Notes under the pieces: generated by a model
The model's input: only the letters and a program-made list of their open reading frames with translations
Databases searched by the model: none
What the model was told of the DNA's origin: nothing
Position numbers and translations under genes: made by a program
Assembly (NCBI GenBank): GCA_002500745.1
Contig: DLST01000017.1
Span: 186,001 to 250,000 of the forward strand
Source: Sphingobacterium sp. UBA7855
GTDB taxonomy: Bacteria; Bacteroidota; Bacteroidia; Sphingobacteriales; Sphingobacteriaceae
DNA: 64,000 bases
Reading direction: 5' to 3'
In this document: positions 16,302-24,660 of the stretch, piece by piece
How the letters are laid out: every line of letters starts with the position of its first letter
How positions within the stretch are numbered: position 1 is the stretch's first letter

Positions 16302-18749
16302 TTATGCTCCAACATTGACCAAATCGGCAAATACACCAGCAGCTGTTACCTCCGCCCCAGCCCCCGGACCTTTTACTACTAAAGGACGTTCTTTATAGCG
16401 CTCTGTTGTAAATGATATAATATTGTCACTACCCGATAATGCATAGAAAGGATGGTTTTCATCAACGAACTGAATCGCAATGGATACTTTTCCATTTTCC
16501 AATTTTCCGATGTAGCGTATTACTTTATTTTCATCTTCCGCTTTCTGCTTCATGGCTTCGAAATAATCATTTTCGCGCTGCAATTCTTCGTAAAACGCAT
16601 TTACGGAATCAGCTTTCAAACATGCCGGCGGAAGTATTGAACCTAGGTCTACGTCCTCGGCTTCGACAGGATATCCGGCATCCCTAGCTAATATGAGCAT
16701 TTTACGCATAAAATCAATACCGCCTAAGTCATCCCTTGGATCTGGTTCAGTATATCCTAGTTCCTGTGCTTGTTTAACAACATCATAAAAAGAAGCATCA
16801 GCTTTAAAATTGTTGAAGATATACGAGATTGTTCCAGATAAAATAGCTTCTATCTTGACGATGCGATCACCACTCAACATCAAGTCTTTGAGTACGCGGA
16901 CGATTGGTAGTCCGGCGCCTACATTTGTTTCATAAAAAAAGTCTACACCGTGACGATGAGCGGTATCGCGGAGTGTTTTATATTGCTCATACTTACCTGA
17001 GTTCGCAATTTTATTGCAGGTAACGATCGAAATATTGGATTTAAAGATATCTTCATAATAGGTTGCCGGTAATTTGCTCGCGGTATTATCTATAAAAACA
17101 CAATTGGGCAGATTGAGTGCCTTCATCCGGTCGATAAACAGGGCCAAGTCTGATTCATTTCCATTTTTGTCGAGTTCATTAGACCAATTAGTTAAATCAA
17201 CACCTTCGGTATTAAAAAGCATCTTACGGCTATTCGAAATTCCGACGACTTTAATTTCGATATCATTTTTATCCAGTAGGAAATCATGTTGATTTTCCAA
17301 CTGTTTAAATAAAGTTGCGCCGATGTTACCCGTACCGATATTAAACACATGAAGGGTTTTCTTTAGTTCAGCAAAAAAAGCGTCGTGTACAGCGTTAAGT
17401 GCCTTCGACAGGTCTTCCTTACCTATAATAACAGATATATTGTATTCAGATGAGCCCTGTGCTATAGCGCGAACATTAATGCCATTCCTTCCTAGCGCAG
17501 CAAATAATCGACCGGACATACCAGGTGTCTTTTTCATATTTTCGCCAACGATGGCTAAGACTGAAAGGTTATCTTCAATCGCTGGCACGATGAGTTTATT
17601 GGCCTGGATCTCTAATTCAAACTCCACTTCGATCAATTGTATCGCGCGTTTGGCATCAGATGGGTTTACAGCAAATGTGATGCTATGTTCGGAAGATGAC
17701 TGTGTAATTAACACAACATTGATTTGCTCTCTAGCCAATAAGGTAAAAAGCCTTCCACTAAAGCCCGACTTGCCGATCATACCTGAACCACTTAGATTGA
17801 TAACCGAAATATCCGATATAGAGGAAATTCCTTTTATTGGTAGCGCTGTTTTGCCGCTATCAAACTGAATGACGGTTCCGGAAAAATCAGGCTCAAAGGT
17901 ATTTCTAATCACAATCGGAATTTTCTTTAAGAAAGCAGGGATCATGGTAGGAGGATAAATCACCTTAGCACCAAAGTAAGACAATTCCATGGCCTCGGTA
18001 TATGATAAAACAGGTAATGAAAAAGCTTTTTTTACAATGCGGGGATCTGCTGTCAACATGCCATTTACGTCTGTCCAAATTTCAATGGCTGCCGCGTCTA
18101 ATATGGATCCGAAGATAGCGGCTGTATAATCTGAACCGCCTCTTCCTAAAGTGGTAATACGCCCGTTTTCATTACTACCGATAAAACCCGTCACAAACAA
18201 TAATTTATCGCCATGTGATATATATAGTGATTTCACCAATTGCTCGGTCAATGTTTCATTTAAATGCGCATTGCCAAAGTTCGAATCAGTTTTCACGTAA
18301 TGAGAAGCATCCACAAATAAAGATTCTGGTATATATTGTTCCATCACTTTAGATACCATATAATTCGAACAGCGCTCGCCGTAGCTTAAGATTAAATCTT
18401 TGCTTTGATAGCTCAGCTCTTTTAGTGCAAAAATTCCTTGAAGAAGGTCTTCTATTTCATTAAAAAATAATTTCAGCTTCGTAAATACAGGATTTTGATA
18501 TTTTACAGCCAGAAGTTCCTTCACTACGGCAAAATGTCTATCTTCCAGGGATTTCAGTCCCTCTGAAAAGGATTTTCCTTCTGCAGCGTCCTCAGCTAAC
18601 TGAGTGAGCAAATTTGTCACACCCGACATAGCTGACAACACAACCAATGGTTTTTCCTTTGCATCATACGATTTTTTTACGATGCCTAGGACTGCCTTTA
18701 GGCTTTCTACAGTACCGACTGATGTACCTCCAAATTTTAAGACTTTCAT
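16302..18749 (-). CDS. thrA: Bifunctional aspartokinase / homoserine dehydrogenase I
   Basis: 815 residues, full length for ThrA. N-terminal aspartate kinase domain starts KFGGTSVG (residues 4-11) and contains GRGGSDYTAA; two ACT regulatory domains follow (around SGSGMIGKSGFSGR and VGENMKKTPGMSGR), then the homoserine dehydrogenase half with NAD(P)-binding FNIGTGNIGATL and GTISYIFN, ending in ETNVGAGLP / GPGAGAEVTA blocks. It catalyses the first and third steps from aspartate to threonine. The ACT domains imply feedback control, and the upstream leader implies transcription attenuation. Confidence 0.97.
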   Translation of the reverse strand: MKVLKFGGTSVGTVESLKAVLGIVKKSYDAKEKPLVVLSAMSGVTNLLTQLAEDAAEGKSFSEGLKSLEDRHFAVVKELLAVKYQNPVFTKLKLFFNEIEDLLQGIFALKELSYQSKDLILSYGERCSNYMVSKVMEQYIPESLFVDASHYVKTDSNFGNAHLNETLTEQLVKSLYISHGDKLLFVTGFIGSNENGRITTLGRGGSDYTAAIFGSILDAAAIEIWTDVNGMLTADPRIVKKAFSLPVLSYTEAMELSYFGAKVIYPPTMIPAFLKKIPIVIRNTFEPDFSGTVIQFDSGKTALPIKGISSISDISVINLSGSGMIGKSGFSGRLFTLLAREQINVVLITQSSSEHSITFAVNPSDAKRAIQLIEVEFELEIQANKLIVPAIEDNLSVLAIVGENMKKTPGMSGRLFAALGRNGINVRAIAQGSSEYNISVIIGKEDLSKALNAVHDAFFAELKKTLHVFNIGTGNIGATLFKQLENQHDFLLDKNDIEIKVVGISNSRKMLFNTEGVDLTNWSNELDKNGNESDLALFIDRMKALNLPNCVFIDNTASKLPATYYEDIFKSNISIVTCNKIANSGKYEQYKTLRDTAHRHGVDFFYETNVGAGLPIVRVLKDLMLSGDRIVKIEAILSGTISYIFNNFKADASFYDVVKQAQELGYTEPDPRDDLGGIDFMRKMLILARDAGYPVEAEDVDLGSILPPACLKADSVNAFYEELQRENDYFEAMKQKAEDENKVIRYIGKLENGKVSIAIQFVDENHPFYALSGSDNIISFTTERYKERPLVVKGPGAGAEVTAAGVFADLVNVGA

Positions 18750-18795
18750 GCTACTTTATACTGTTTGTTTAGATTGATGATTTTTGCGATAAAAA

Positions 18796-18829
18796 AGAAG
18801 CGCTTTCCTGTTTTGAGGAAAGCGCTTCT
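18796..18829 (-). terminator. Attenuator terminator upstream of thrA
   Basis: A perfect 14-bp stem: 18796-18809 pairs with 18816-18829 around a 6-base loop. On the minus strand it is followed by six U's (A-run 18791-18796). It lies 33 bases after the stop of the leader peptide and about 45 bases before the thrA ATG, where an ordinary terminator would abolish expression of the operon. Confidence 0.9.
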
Positions 18830-18861
18830 AAATATTGTGTCTACAATTATATACAATGAAA

Positions 18862-18927
18862 CTACTTCCTCCTGAGTTTTATCCCGGTGGTAATAATAAT
18901 CGACGTAATAATTGAAGTGGTGTTCAT
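18862..18927 (-). CDS. Threonine operon leader peptide (thrL-like), Thr/Ile-rich
   Basis: A 21-codon frame from ATG at 18927 to TAG at 18862-18864. It begins MNTTSIITSIIITTG and ends IKLRRK. Five Thr and six Ile codons, mostly in runs (ACC ACT; ATT ATT ACG; ATT ATT ATT ACC ACC), make up 11 of 21 residues. This is the design of E. coli ThrL, whose operon is attenuated by both threonine and isoleucine. It lies between a good promoter and a strong terminator hairpin. GAGGAAG next to its stop (18865-18871) can pair with UUUCCUC in the terminator 5' arm (18815-18821), giving a possible antiterminator when the ribosome stalls upstream. No homology is claimed; the call rests on codon content and position. 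Confidence 0.85.
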   Translation of the reverse strand: MNTTSIITSIIITTGIKLRRK

Positions 18928-18946
18928 TGCTTTTAATTATGTTTTG

Positions 18947-18979
18947 TAAATATAGAACAAATATTAACACTTTACCAAA
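18947..18979 (-). promoter_or_regulatory. Promoter of the threonine leader and operon
   Basis: On the minus strand TTTG (18976-18979) and TATATTTA (18947-18954, 7 of 8 matches to TAnnTTTG) are 21 bases apart, about 20 bases before the leader ATG. The remainder of the 18980-19284 gap holds no gene; it must also carry the promoter of the divergent NlpC/P60 gene, which I could not place. Confidence 0.6.
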
Positions 18980-19284
18980 GAAAATTAATATTTTTTTTAA
19001 GATTCACAACAACACCCTCATTGAGGTGGTATTTTATCATCATGTAAGCATGTGGAAATCGCCTAAGTGCCACTCTTGATAAATACGGGAACTCATCAGA
19101 TAAAATCGTTCTCAACAGGTATAAATACATCCTTGAAGATGTTAAAATTGTTAAAATTTCGTTAAATACGTGAAAATAAATTTGACCTTGAACTGTTATT
19201 GTATTATATTCGCAACAGTGCTGTCCAAAATAGATGACAGTATTCAATTTTTAAAAGTTAAATGTTGTACAAAAAAGCGATTTA

Positions 19285-19866
19285 ATGAAAACAAAGAAAT
19301 TTATAGCGTCAATGCTATTTATCGGCTTATGTCTAGTGTCGCAGGCACAAACCAACAGAAACTCCAAACCAGAATCAGATCCTGACAACTTAGCGAAGGA
19401 ATACTTTTCACAAATCATGGGAGTTGCAGTATCAGCAACAACAAACACCAAACTTTATCAATTTGTTTATGAATGGCTAGGTACTCCTTACCGTTTAGGA
19501 GGAGATTCAAAGAGAGGCATTGATTGTTCAAAATTTTCTTACGAATTATACGACAAAGTGTTCAACACATCGCTGGGGTATAATAGCAGAAATCAGTACT
19601 CTCAAGTAAAAACTGTCGAGAAGAATCAGCTTAAAGCTGGTGATTTGGTATTCTTCAAAATAAGAAGTAGAAGTATTACCCATGTAGGGGTTTATATCGG
19701 AGATAATAAATTTGCACATGCATCTTCTAGTAAAGGTGTCATGATCAGCAACCTAGATGAGCCATACTGGCGACGTTATTATTACAACGGAGGTCGCTTA
19801 CCAGAAGATAATAGAACGCTTACTGCGGAGATAATCAAAGCAGAGAAAGATAATAAATTGAATTAA
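19285..19866 (+). CDS. NlpC/P60 family cell-wall endopeptidase
   Basis: 193 residues with signal peptide (cleavage after about residue 21, SQAQ), then an NlpC/P60 papain-like domain: Cys81 in GIDCSKF, His133 in ITHVGVYIG. The family cuts peptide crosslinks or stems of peptidoglycan (gamma-D-Glu-diaminopimelate bonds) in the periplasm. The region between signal and catalytic domain is short, with no SH3 or LysM binding module. Single gene, own terminator, divergent from the thr operon. Confidence 0.9.
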   Translation: MKTKKFIASMLFIGLCLVSQAQTNRNSKPESDPDNLAKEYFSQIMGVAVSATTNTKLYQFVYEWLGTPYRLGGDSKRGIDCSKFSYELYDKVFNTSLGYNSRNQYSQVKTVEKNQLKAGDLVFFKIRSRSITHVGVYIGDNKFAHASSSKGVMISNLDEPYWRRYYYNGGRLPEDNRTLTAEIIKAEKDNKLN

Positions 19867-19887
19867 TTAGAGTAGATTCACTCGCAG

Positions 19888-19919
19888 AAAGTCCAAAGCG
19901 TTTACTCGTTTTGGACTTT
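19888..19919 (+). terminator. Terminator after NlpC/P60 gene
   Basis: AAAGTCCAAA (19888-19897) pairs with TTTGGACTTT (19910-19919), then a T-run. Confidence 0.8.
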
Positions 19920-19972
19920 TTTTATACAATATAATATCCTATTTTTACCCAATAATCATTGGAAATACTATT

Positions 19973-20485
19973 ATGTCTTCAAAGAAAACGCTTATCTTAA
20001 ATAAAGAACAAATAAAACAAAAATCTATTCGGATTGCCTATCAAATATTGGAAGACAATTTTGAAGATGAAACGCTTGTATTGGTAGGTATTGCTGACCG
20101 GGGCTATGTATTTGCTCAACGTCTTCAAGCAATTTTGCAGGACATTTCGGACAAAGAGATTCTATTGATTAAGGTTACAATGAACAAGACCAGCAGGTCA
20201 TTGAGCGCAAACACAGACTTAGCTGTTGACATCGCAAAAGACAAGACTATTATCCTTGTGGACGATGTACTCAATAGTGGCAGGGCACTAGCTTATGGGC
20301 TAGGGGTATTTTTGAATGTACCGCTAAAAAAAATGAGAACTGCTGTATTAATTGATAGAAGCCACCATAAGTTCCCAATATTTAGCGATTACTATGGTAC
20401 AAAGCTTTCCACGATATTACGGGAACACGTCACTGTTACGCTCGAAGAATTTGACAATGAAGAGGATGCAGCATGGTTAATTTAA
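19973..20485 (+). CDS. PyrR-like phosphoribosyltransferase
   Basis: 170 residues of the type I PRTase fold with the PRPP-binding loop IILVDDVLNSGRAL. The C-terminal part (TAVLIDRSHHKFPIFSDYYG, then VTVTLEEFDNEEDA) aligns well by eye with PyrR, the UMP-dependent attenuation protein that also has uracil PRTase activity. No pyr genes are adjacent and no PyrR binding loop was found here, so it may be enzyme only. The terminator stem begins inside the last codons. Confidence 0.8.
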   Translation: MSSKKTLILNKEQIKQKSIRIAYQILEDNFEDETLVLVGIADRGYVFAQRLQAILQDISDKEILLIKVTMNKTSRSLSANTDLAVDIAKDKTIILVDDVLNSGRALAYGLGVFLNVPLKKMRTAVLIDRSHHKFPIFSDYYGTKLSTILREHVTVTLEEFDNEEDAAWLI

Positions 20486-20492
20486 ACCATGC
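20471..20492 (+). terminator. Terminator overlapping the end of the PyrR-like gene
   Basis: GCATGGTT (20471-20478) pairs with AACCATGC (20485-20492), followed by a T-rich run. The left arm encodes the last residues and the stop codon sits in the loop. Confidence 0.75.
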
Positions 20493-20494
20493 TA

Positions 20495-21961
20495 TTATTT
20501 TTTTGAGACTTTTAATTTCATACCTGGTTTTATCCGGCTGCCGCTCAAATTGTTTTCACTTTTAAGCCGCCCCACTGAAGTACCATTTTTATCTGCAATC
20601 TCAGATAATGTATCGCCTTTCTTTACGACATAGTAGGCTGTACGTACGGTATTGGCTACATGCTGCTGGCTTTTCTTTGCAGATCGTTCTGTATTACGGG
20701 CTAATTTTGCATTTACAAAATCATCCTCCTTCTTTATTAGTAGGTTTTGACCAGGAACAATTTGATTACCGCGCAGATTATTCCACGATTTTATATCCTG
20801 AACTGTCACGTCAAACTTATCAGCAATGGTAGCGAATGTTTCGCCAACTTTCACTTTATACTTTCCGTTGAGTAGGGTCTGCACTAGGTTTTCATTTTGG
20901 ATTGCATTTGAAGGGGCCACTGGCGTATTGAGTGCTGCATATAACTCTTCTATAGCGATTTTCTTGTCGATTACAGGTAAAACTAACCGCAACGGGGCAT
21001 CCTCGGTACCATTTAATACATTCTTCTTAAAACTAGGATTTAATGCGCGTAATGTTTCTTTGGACACCTGTAATGCATCTGCTATTTGGCTCAATGAAAT
21101 TCGTTTATTGATATCCAAGATCTGCGTTCTTAATGAAAGTTCGGTATCTGCCGCATTGATATTATTTTCATCTGCATACTTCATCGCGTAGGTCATAGCG
21201 ATAAATTTAGGGATATAGTTTTGAGTTTGTTGTGTCAAATAAGGTGCAACATCCCAAAAAGTTGCCTTATCCTTTCCTGAGCGTTGAATTGCGCGGCTAA
21301 CAGCTCCTTTACCACCATTATAGGATGCTATTGCTAGTAGCCAATCGCCATATTCCTCATAGGCTTCTTTTAAAATCTTTGCGATTGCATAGCTGGAAGC
21401 GATCGGATCCATACGCTGGTCGGTATAACTGTCTACAGTTAGGTGATAAGTTTTGGCTTCATAATACATTAGCTGCCATAAACCTGTCGCTCCTGCACTG
21501 GAAATATCGCGCGGATTTAGGGATGATTCAACTACACTTAGGTATTTAAGTTCGCGTGGTACGCCTACCTCATCCAAAATTTTATCAAACAATGGAAAAT
21601 AGTATTGTCCTAATCCCATCATTCTACACATATAAGGATTATAATTGTCTGAGGTGTATTTCGCCACGAGTTCTTTTACTCGAGGAGAGTAGTCTAGCGG
21701 GACCTCCCGTTCTATTGCCTTCAATTTCCGAACCAGCTGTATATCTTCATCTGTTATTTCCGAATGCTGCTGTCCGTTATTCCCCGTAGATTTTATACTA
21801 TCTAGGTATTGGTAAATCTCCTGTTTTTCCTTTTCGATGCTTTTTTGAAAGAAGTTTTGTGCTGCTTCTTTCATACCTTCTACAGCGCTTTCTTGGGCCT
21901 TAAGCGGTAGCACAAAGCATACCCCTCCGAGTAATGAAATTAACGCCTGTTTTCCGATCAT
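20495..21961 (-). CDS. Membrane-bound lytic transglycosylase, MltD-like, with two LysM domains
   Basis: 488 residues. Signal peptide (LPLKAQ, residues 1-22), a lytic transglycosylase (SLT) domain with the catalytic Glu in LSVVESSLNP and the blocks SSAGATGLWQLM and AIASYNGGKGAV, then two LysM peptidoglycan-binding repeats (YKVKVGETFATIADKF... and YYVVKKGDTLSEIADKN...). It cleaves glycan strands to anhydro-muropeptides in the periplasm. It lacks a lipobox, unlike E. coli MltD. Convergent with the PyrR-like gene, only 9 bp between stops. Confidence 0.92.
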   Translation of the reverse strand: MIGKQALISLLGGVCFVLPLKAQESAVEGMKEAAQNFFQKSIEKEKQEIYQYLDSIKSTGNNGQQHSEITDEDIQLVRKLKAIEREVPLDYSPRVKELVAKYTSDNYNPYMCRMMGLGQYYFPLFDKILDEVGVPRELKYLSVVESSLNPRDISSAGATGLWQLMYYEAKTYHLTVDSYTDQRMDPIASSYAIAKILKEAYEEYGDWLLAIASYNGGKGAVSRAIQRSGKDKATFWDVAPYLTQQTQNYIPKFIAMTYAMKYADENNINAADTELSLRTQILDINKRISLSQIADALQVSKETLRALNPSFKKNVLNGTEDAPLRLVLPVIDKKIAIEELYAALNTPVAPSNAIQNENLVQTLLNGKYKVKVGETFATIADKFDVTVQDIKSWNNLRGNQIVPGQNLLIKKEDDFVNAKLARNTERSAKKSQQHVANTVRTAYYVVKKGDTLSEIADKNGTSVGRLKSENNLSGSRIKPGMKLKVSKK

Positions 21962-22089
21962 AAATTTACTGTTAAATCCGAGTTTGATTGATCTACTGAA
22001 AAATCAACAATAATCTAAACGCTTAGAAATGGGTTTTAGTATAAAAATGGTTTTCGCCCTATTGAGCTTTAGGTCGAGTATAAAACAAA

Positions 22090-22118
22090 ATACGATTTTG
22101 CTCCTCGCAAAATCGTAT
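22090..22118 (-). terminator. Terminator after tatA
   Basis: ATACGATTTTGC (22090-22101), loop TCCTC, GCAAAATCGTAT (22107-22118): a perfect 12-bp stem. A-rich sequence at 22082-22090 gives the U-rich tail on the minus strand. Confidence 0.85.
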
Positions 22119-22145
22119 CCATGCTATATGGGATCTAAACTTCCC

Positions 22146-22343
22146 CTATTTATTATCTTCTACCTCAGTTTTTTTCTCTGTTGGAGAGTCCTCTTTTTGG
22201 CCATCTTTAAATTCCTTAACGCCCTTACCCAACCCGCGCATCAATTCGGGAATCTTCTTGCCACCAAATAATAGTAACAATATTACTACAATGACAATTA
22301 ACTCTTGCCCCCCGATTCCCATGATTAATAATGATGTTGACAT
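22146..22343 (-). CDS. tatA: Twin-arginine translocase subunit TatA/TatE
   Basis: 65 residues: short N terminus with MGIGGQEL, one transmembrane helix ([11 protein letters not shown]), the hinge FGGKKIPEL and an amphipathic helix followed by a charged tail ([11 protein letters not shown]). This is the canonical TatA layout; it oligomerises to let folded Tat substrates cross the inner membrane. A Tat substrate, the SGNH hydrolase at 10363, is encoded elsewhere in the window. tatC is not here. Confidence 0.93.
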   Translation of the reverse strand: MSTSLLIMGIGGQELIVIVVILLLLFGGKKIPELMRGLGKGVKEFKDGQKEDSPTEKKTEVEDNK

Positions 22344-22435
22344 AACTATAATTTCTTGTTTTTCAATTCTTTTAAACTAAATTTCTCGCTCTCCTTACAA
22401 ATGTAAGGATAATTATTAAATATAGTAATTATTTC

Positions 22436-23749
22436 TTATCTAGCCAACCATGACATCGGGTTGAGTGGTGTCGTTCCTTGTAATACAGAAAACTCTACCA
22501 TCGGAACCCCAGTATCTGAGTCGACGTCAGCTGTTCCTATGGTTTGACCTGTGCTTATTTTTTGTCCTTTTGAAACACTTACACCTGCCAAATTCATATA
22601 CACTGTGAAGTATTCCCCATGTTTAATCATGACAATACGCTGCCCCATCATTGAAACTATACTTAACACTTCTCCATTAAATACTGCTTTCACAGCTGCA
22701 CCGCTCGAGGTTTGTATTTTAACCGTCTCATGATCCCAATTGACATTTCTACCCACACTTTCTGAACCAAACTCTTGCATAACCTTCGCATTGGAAACAG
22801 GCCAAGGTAAACTACCGCGATTAGATCTAAAATCATTCGAAAGCTTAACAGCTTCCGGTGTGCTACGTAAGACTTCAGAATCTGATTTTCGCGCGGTATT
22901 GCTGCTTTTTGAACTTGCGGCATTTTTATTTTTTGTATTCGTTGTAGGCTCATTTGCTTTACGGTTTCGCTCAGCTGCAGCTTCAGCCGCACGGCGCGCA
23001 GCTTCAGCCCGGCGACGTTCAGCCTCAATTTCCCTTCTAATGATTTCCTTAATGGCTGCATTGATACGACGCTCCTCTTTTTGTTTTTGCGTAATATCTT
23101 TTTTCACGCCACGCTCTGTAACGATCAATTCACTTAATTGCCCTGAATAAACGGATCTTTGTTGCGATATGGTTCTCTTCTCATTTTCCTGCTCTTTCAT
23201 TAAAGCAACCTGTTTGTTGCGGTCAGCTTGCAACTGAGCAATTTTCTGTTCGATCTGCTTCTTGGTATTTTCGATGTCAGCTGCTTTCAGCTTTCTAGAA
23301 TCGTTGAATTGTTGTAAATACTTTACTCTTCTAAACCCTTGATTGAAATCTTTCGATGCAAAAATAAACATCAATTTATTGTATGCATTCCGATTTCTGA
23401 AAGCAAACATAACCATTTTCTCATAGTCACGTTTCATCTTCTCCAATTCGGCCTTTAATTTACTCACTGCAGCCGTGTTGGCATTAATATGTCTATTAAT
23501 TACAGCTACTTCGGAAGTAATGGTATTTATCTTCTGCTCGCGCAAATTAATCTGCTTACTCAATGCTGTCACTTGTTGTTGGGTCAATGATTTTTCTTTT
23601 GCAATTTCTTTGACCGTATTTTGTAATTCAGCAATTTCACGATTGAGCTTTTCACGTTGCTTTTCAAGTTCAGCTCGAGTTTGTGCCGATGAAATCCCAA
23701 TCATGAATAGGAAAACAGCTATACCAAGTATTGTCTTTTTAAACTTCAT
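22436..23749 (-). CDS. EnvC-like murein hydrolase activator (degenerate M23/LytM)
   Basis: 437 residues: signal peptide (ISSAQ), a long coiled coil (about residues 25-250 with an Arg/Ala-rich end), a linker and a C-terminal LytM fold (LPWPVSNAKVMQEFG to NPMSWLAR). Of the zinc ligands, the His of the HxxxD motif seems kept (DHETVKI) but Asp is Lys, and the HxH motif reads MVEFS, so the domain is almost certainly inactive. EnvC and similar proteins with dead LytM domains activate amidases during cell division. First of a conserved Bacteroidota neighbourhood with the DUF4292 and TPR genes. Confidence 0.87.
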   Translation of the reverse strand: MKFKKTILGIAVFLFMIGISSAQTRAELEKQREKLNREIAELQNTVKEIAKEKSLTQQQVTALSKQINLREQKINTITSEVAVINRHINANTAAVSKLKAELEKMKRDYEKMVMFAFRNRNAYNKLMFIFASKDFNQGFRRVKYLQQFNDSRKLKAADIENTKKQIEQKIAQLQADRNKQVALMKEQENEKRTISQQRSVYSGQLSELIVTERGVKKDITQKQKEERRINAAIKEIIRREIEAERRRAEAARRAAEAAAERNRKANEPTTNTKNKNAASSKSSNTARKSDSEVLRSTPEAVKLSNDFRSNRGSLPWPVSNAKVMQEFGSESVGRNVNWDHETVKIQTSSGAAVKAVFNGEVLSIVSMMGQRIVMIKHGEYFTVYMNLAGVSVSKGQKISTGQTIGTADVDSDTGVPMVEFSVLQGTTPLNPMSWLAR

Positions 23750-23856
23750 TTACAGTACTATTTTGTTGTGTTTGCCATCTTTCTAACTTATGACTTCATA
23801 TCTACTTTAGCAAACTAATTGCGAAAGTAATAAATCTAAAGGATATAGACAGCCTG

Positions 23857-24660
23857 TCATCGGATTACTTTATATCGCGACGATACTGAAAAAGGCATTT
23901 CGACAGGTTCGTTAAAAGTAACTTTGTTAAAATTAATTTCTGTCTTAATTTCTTGGCGGCCGTCAGAAATGATCATTTTTAAAAGCATCGGAAATTCCTG
24001 TCCCGAAGCCAAAGCATATTCGCCATAATTAGCTTCCAATAATTGTTTCTTTGAAAGTTGGGCTAATCTAAATTGATAAGGCCTATTGTTATTATTCAAC
24101 CTATACAAAAAATCCAACTCATTGAGTTTACCGTCCAACTGAACCGACATTGAATCCTGCTTAAAGTTTACCTGATCAATATCAGATAAGAGATCCACAG
24201 ACAGATTTGCCAGCAATAAGTCTTGTAAGTTTCCAAACGTCAGATCGGAACTGGCGAAACGGTATAGATAATCAAAAGGCTTAACCATATATTCACTTTG
24301 AAACTTATTGAGGATCTGAACACTGTCTGGAGTTATTAGAACACGTGCCACTTCGATACCCAATGTAGCAGAAATGGAAATCCAGATTCGCTTATCCTTC
24401 TCTATTCTAATAGTTGAATTGACGTCATAATTGTCCTTTCCCAAATCAAGCCTCATTTTAGCCTTTCCCGAAAAAGTCGAATAATCCAAATTGTTCAAAA
24501 AAAGATGGCGTAAACTATTTTTCTTTGCCTCTCTGGTATTATCCTTTATCGTCAATTCGTTTTGAGCCCTCAGCTCAGCTTCTTTCAGCATCCTCTTCTT
24601 CGAACTACAGGAAGAGAGCAAAACCATTACAGCACAAGCCCAAACAATTTTATTCCACAT
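23857..24660 (-). CDS. DUF4292 family lipoprotein
   Basis: About 267 residues from the ATG at 24660, overlapping the end of the TPR gene by 11 bases; a TTG at 24675 is a weaker start. Lipobox LLSSC places the lipidated Cys at about residue 18. The mature part is beta-rich (YSTFSGKAKMRL, then IWISISATLGIEVARVLITPDSVQ), the layout of DUF4292 proteins, which resemble LolA/LolB-type folds. A role at the outer membrane in lipoprotein handling is therefore possible but unproven. Co-transcribed with the TPR gene upstream and probably with the EnvC-like gene. Confidence 0.8.
   Translation of the reverse strand: MWNKIVWACAVMVLLSSCSSKKRMLKEAELRAQNELTIKDNTREAKKNSLRHLFLNNLDYSTFSGKAKMRLDLGKDNYDVNSTIRIEKDKRIWISISATLGIEVARVLITPDSVQILNKFQSEYMVKPFDYLYRFASSDLTFGNLQDLLLANLSVDLLSDIDQVNFKQDSMSVQLDGKLNELDFLYRLNNNNRPYQFRLAQLSKKQLLEANYGEYALASGQEFPMLLKMIISDGRQEIKTEINFNKVTFNEPVEMPFSVSSRYKVIR

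Noticed and set aside
18746..18970. A 74-codon minus-strand frame across the thr leader region
   Set aside because: It is in a different frame from the Thr/Ile leader, reads through the terminator stem and resembles no protein.
19973..20485. PyrR-dependent attenuation of pyrimidine genes
   Set aside because: No pyr gene or PyrR binding loop is present in the window, so only the phosphoribosyltransferase is called.
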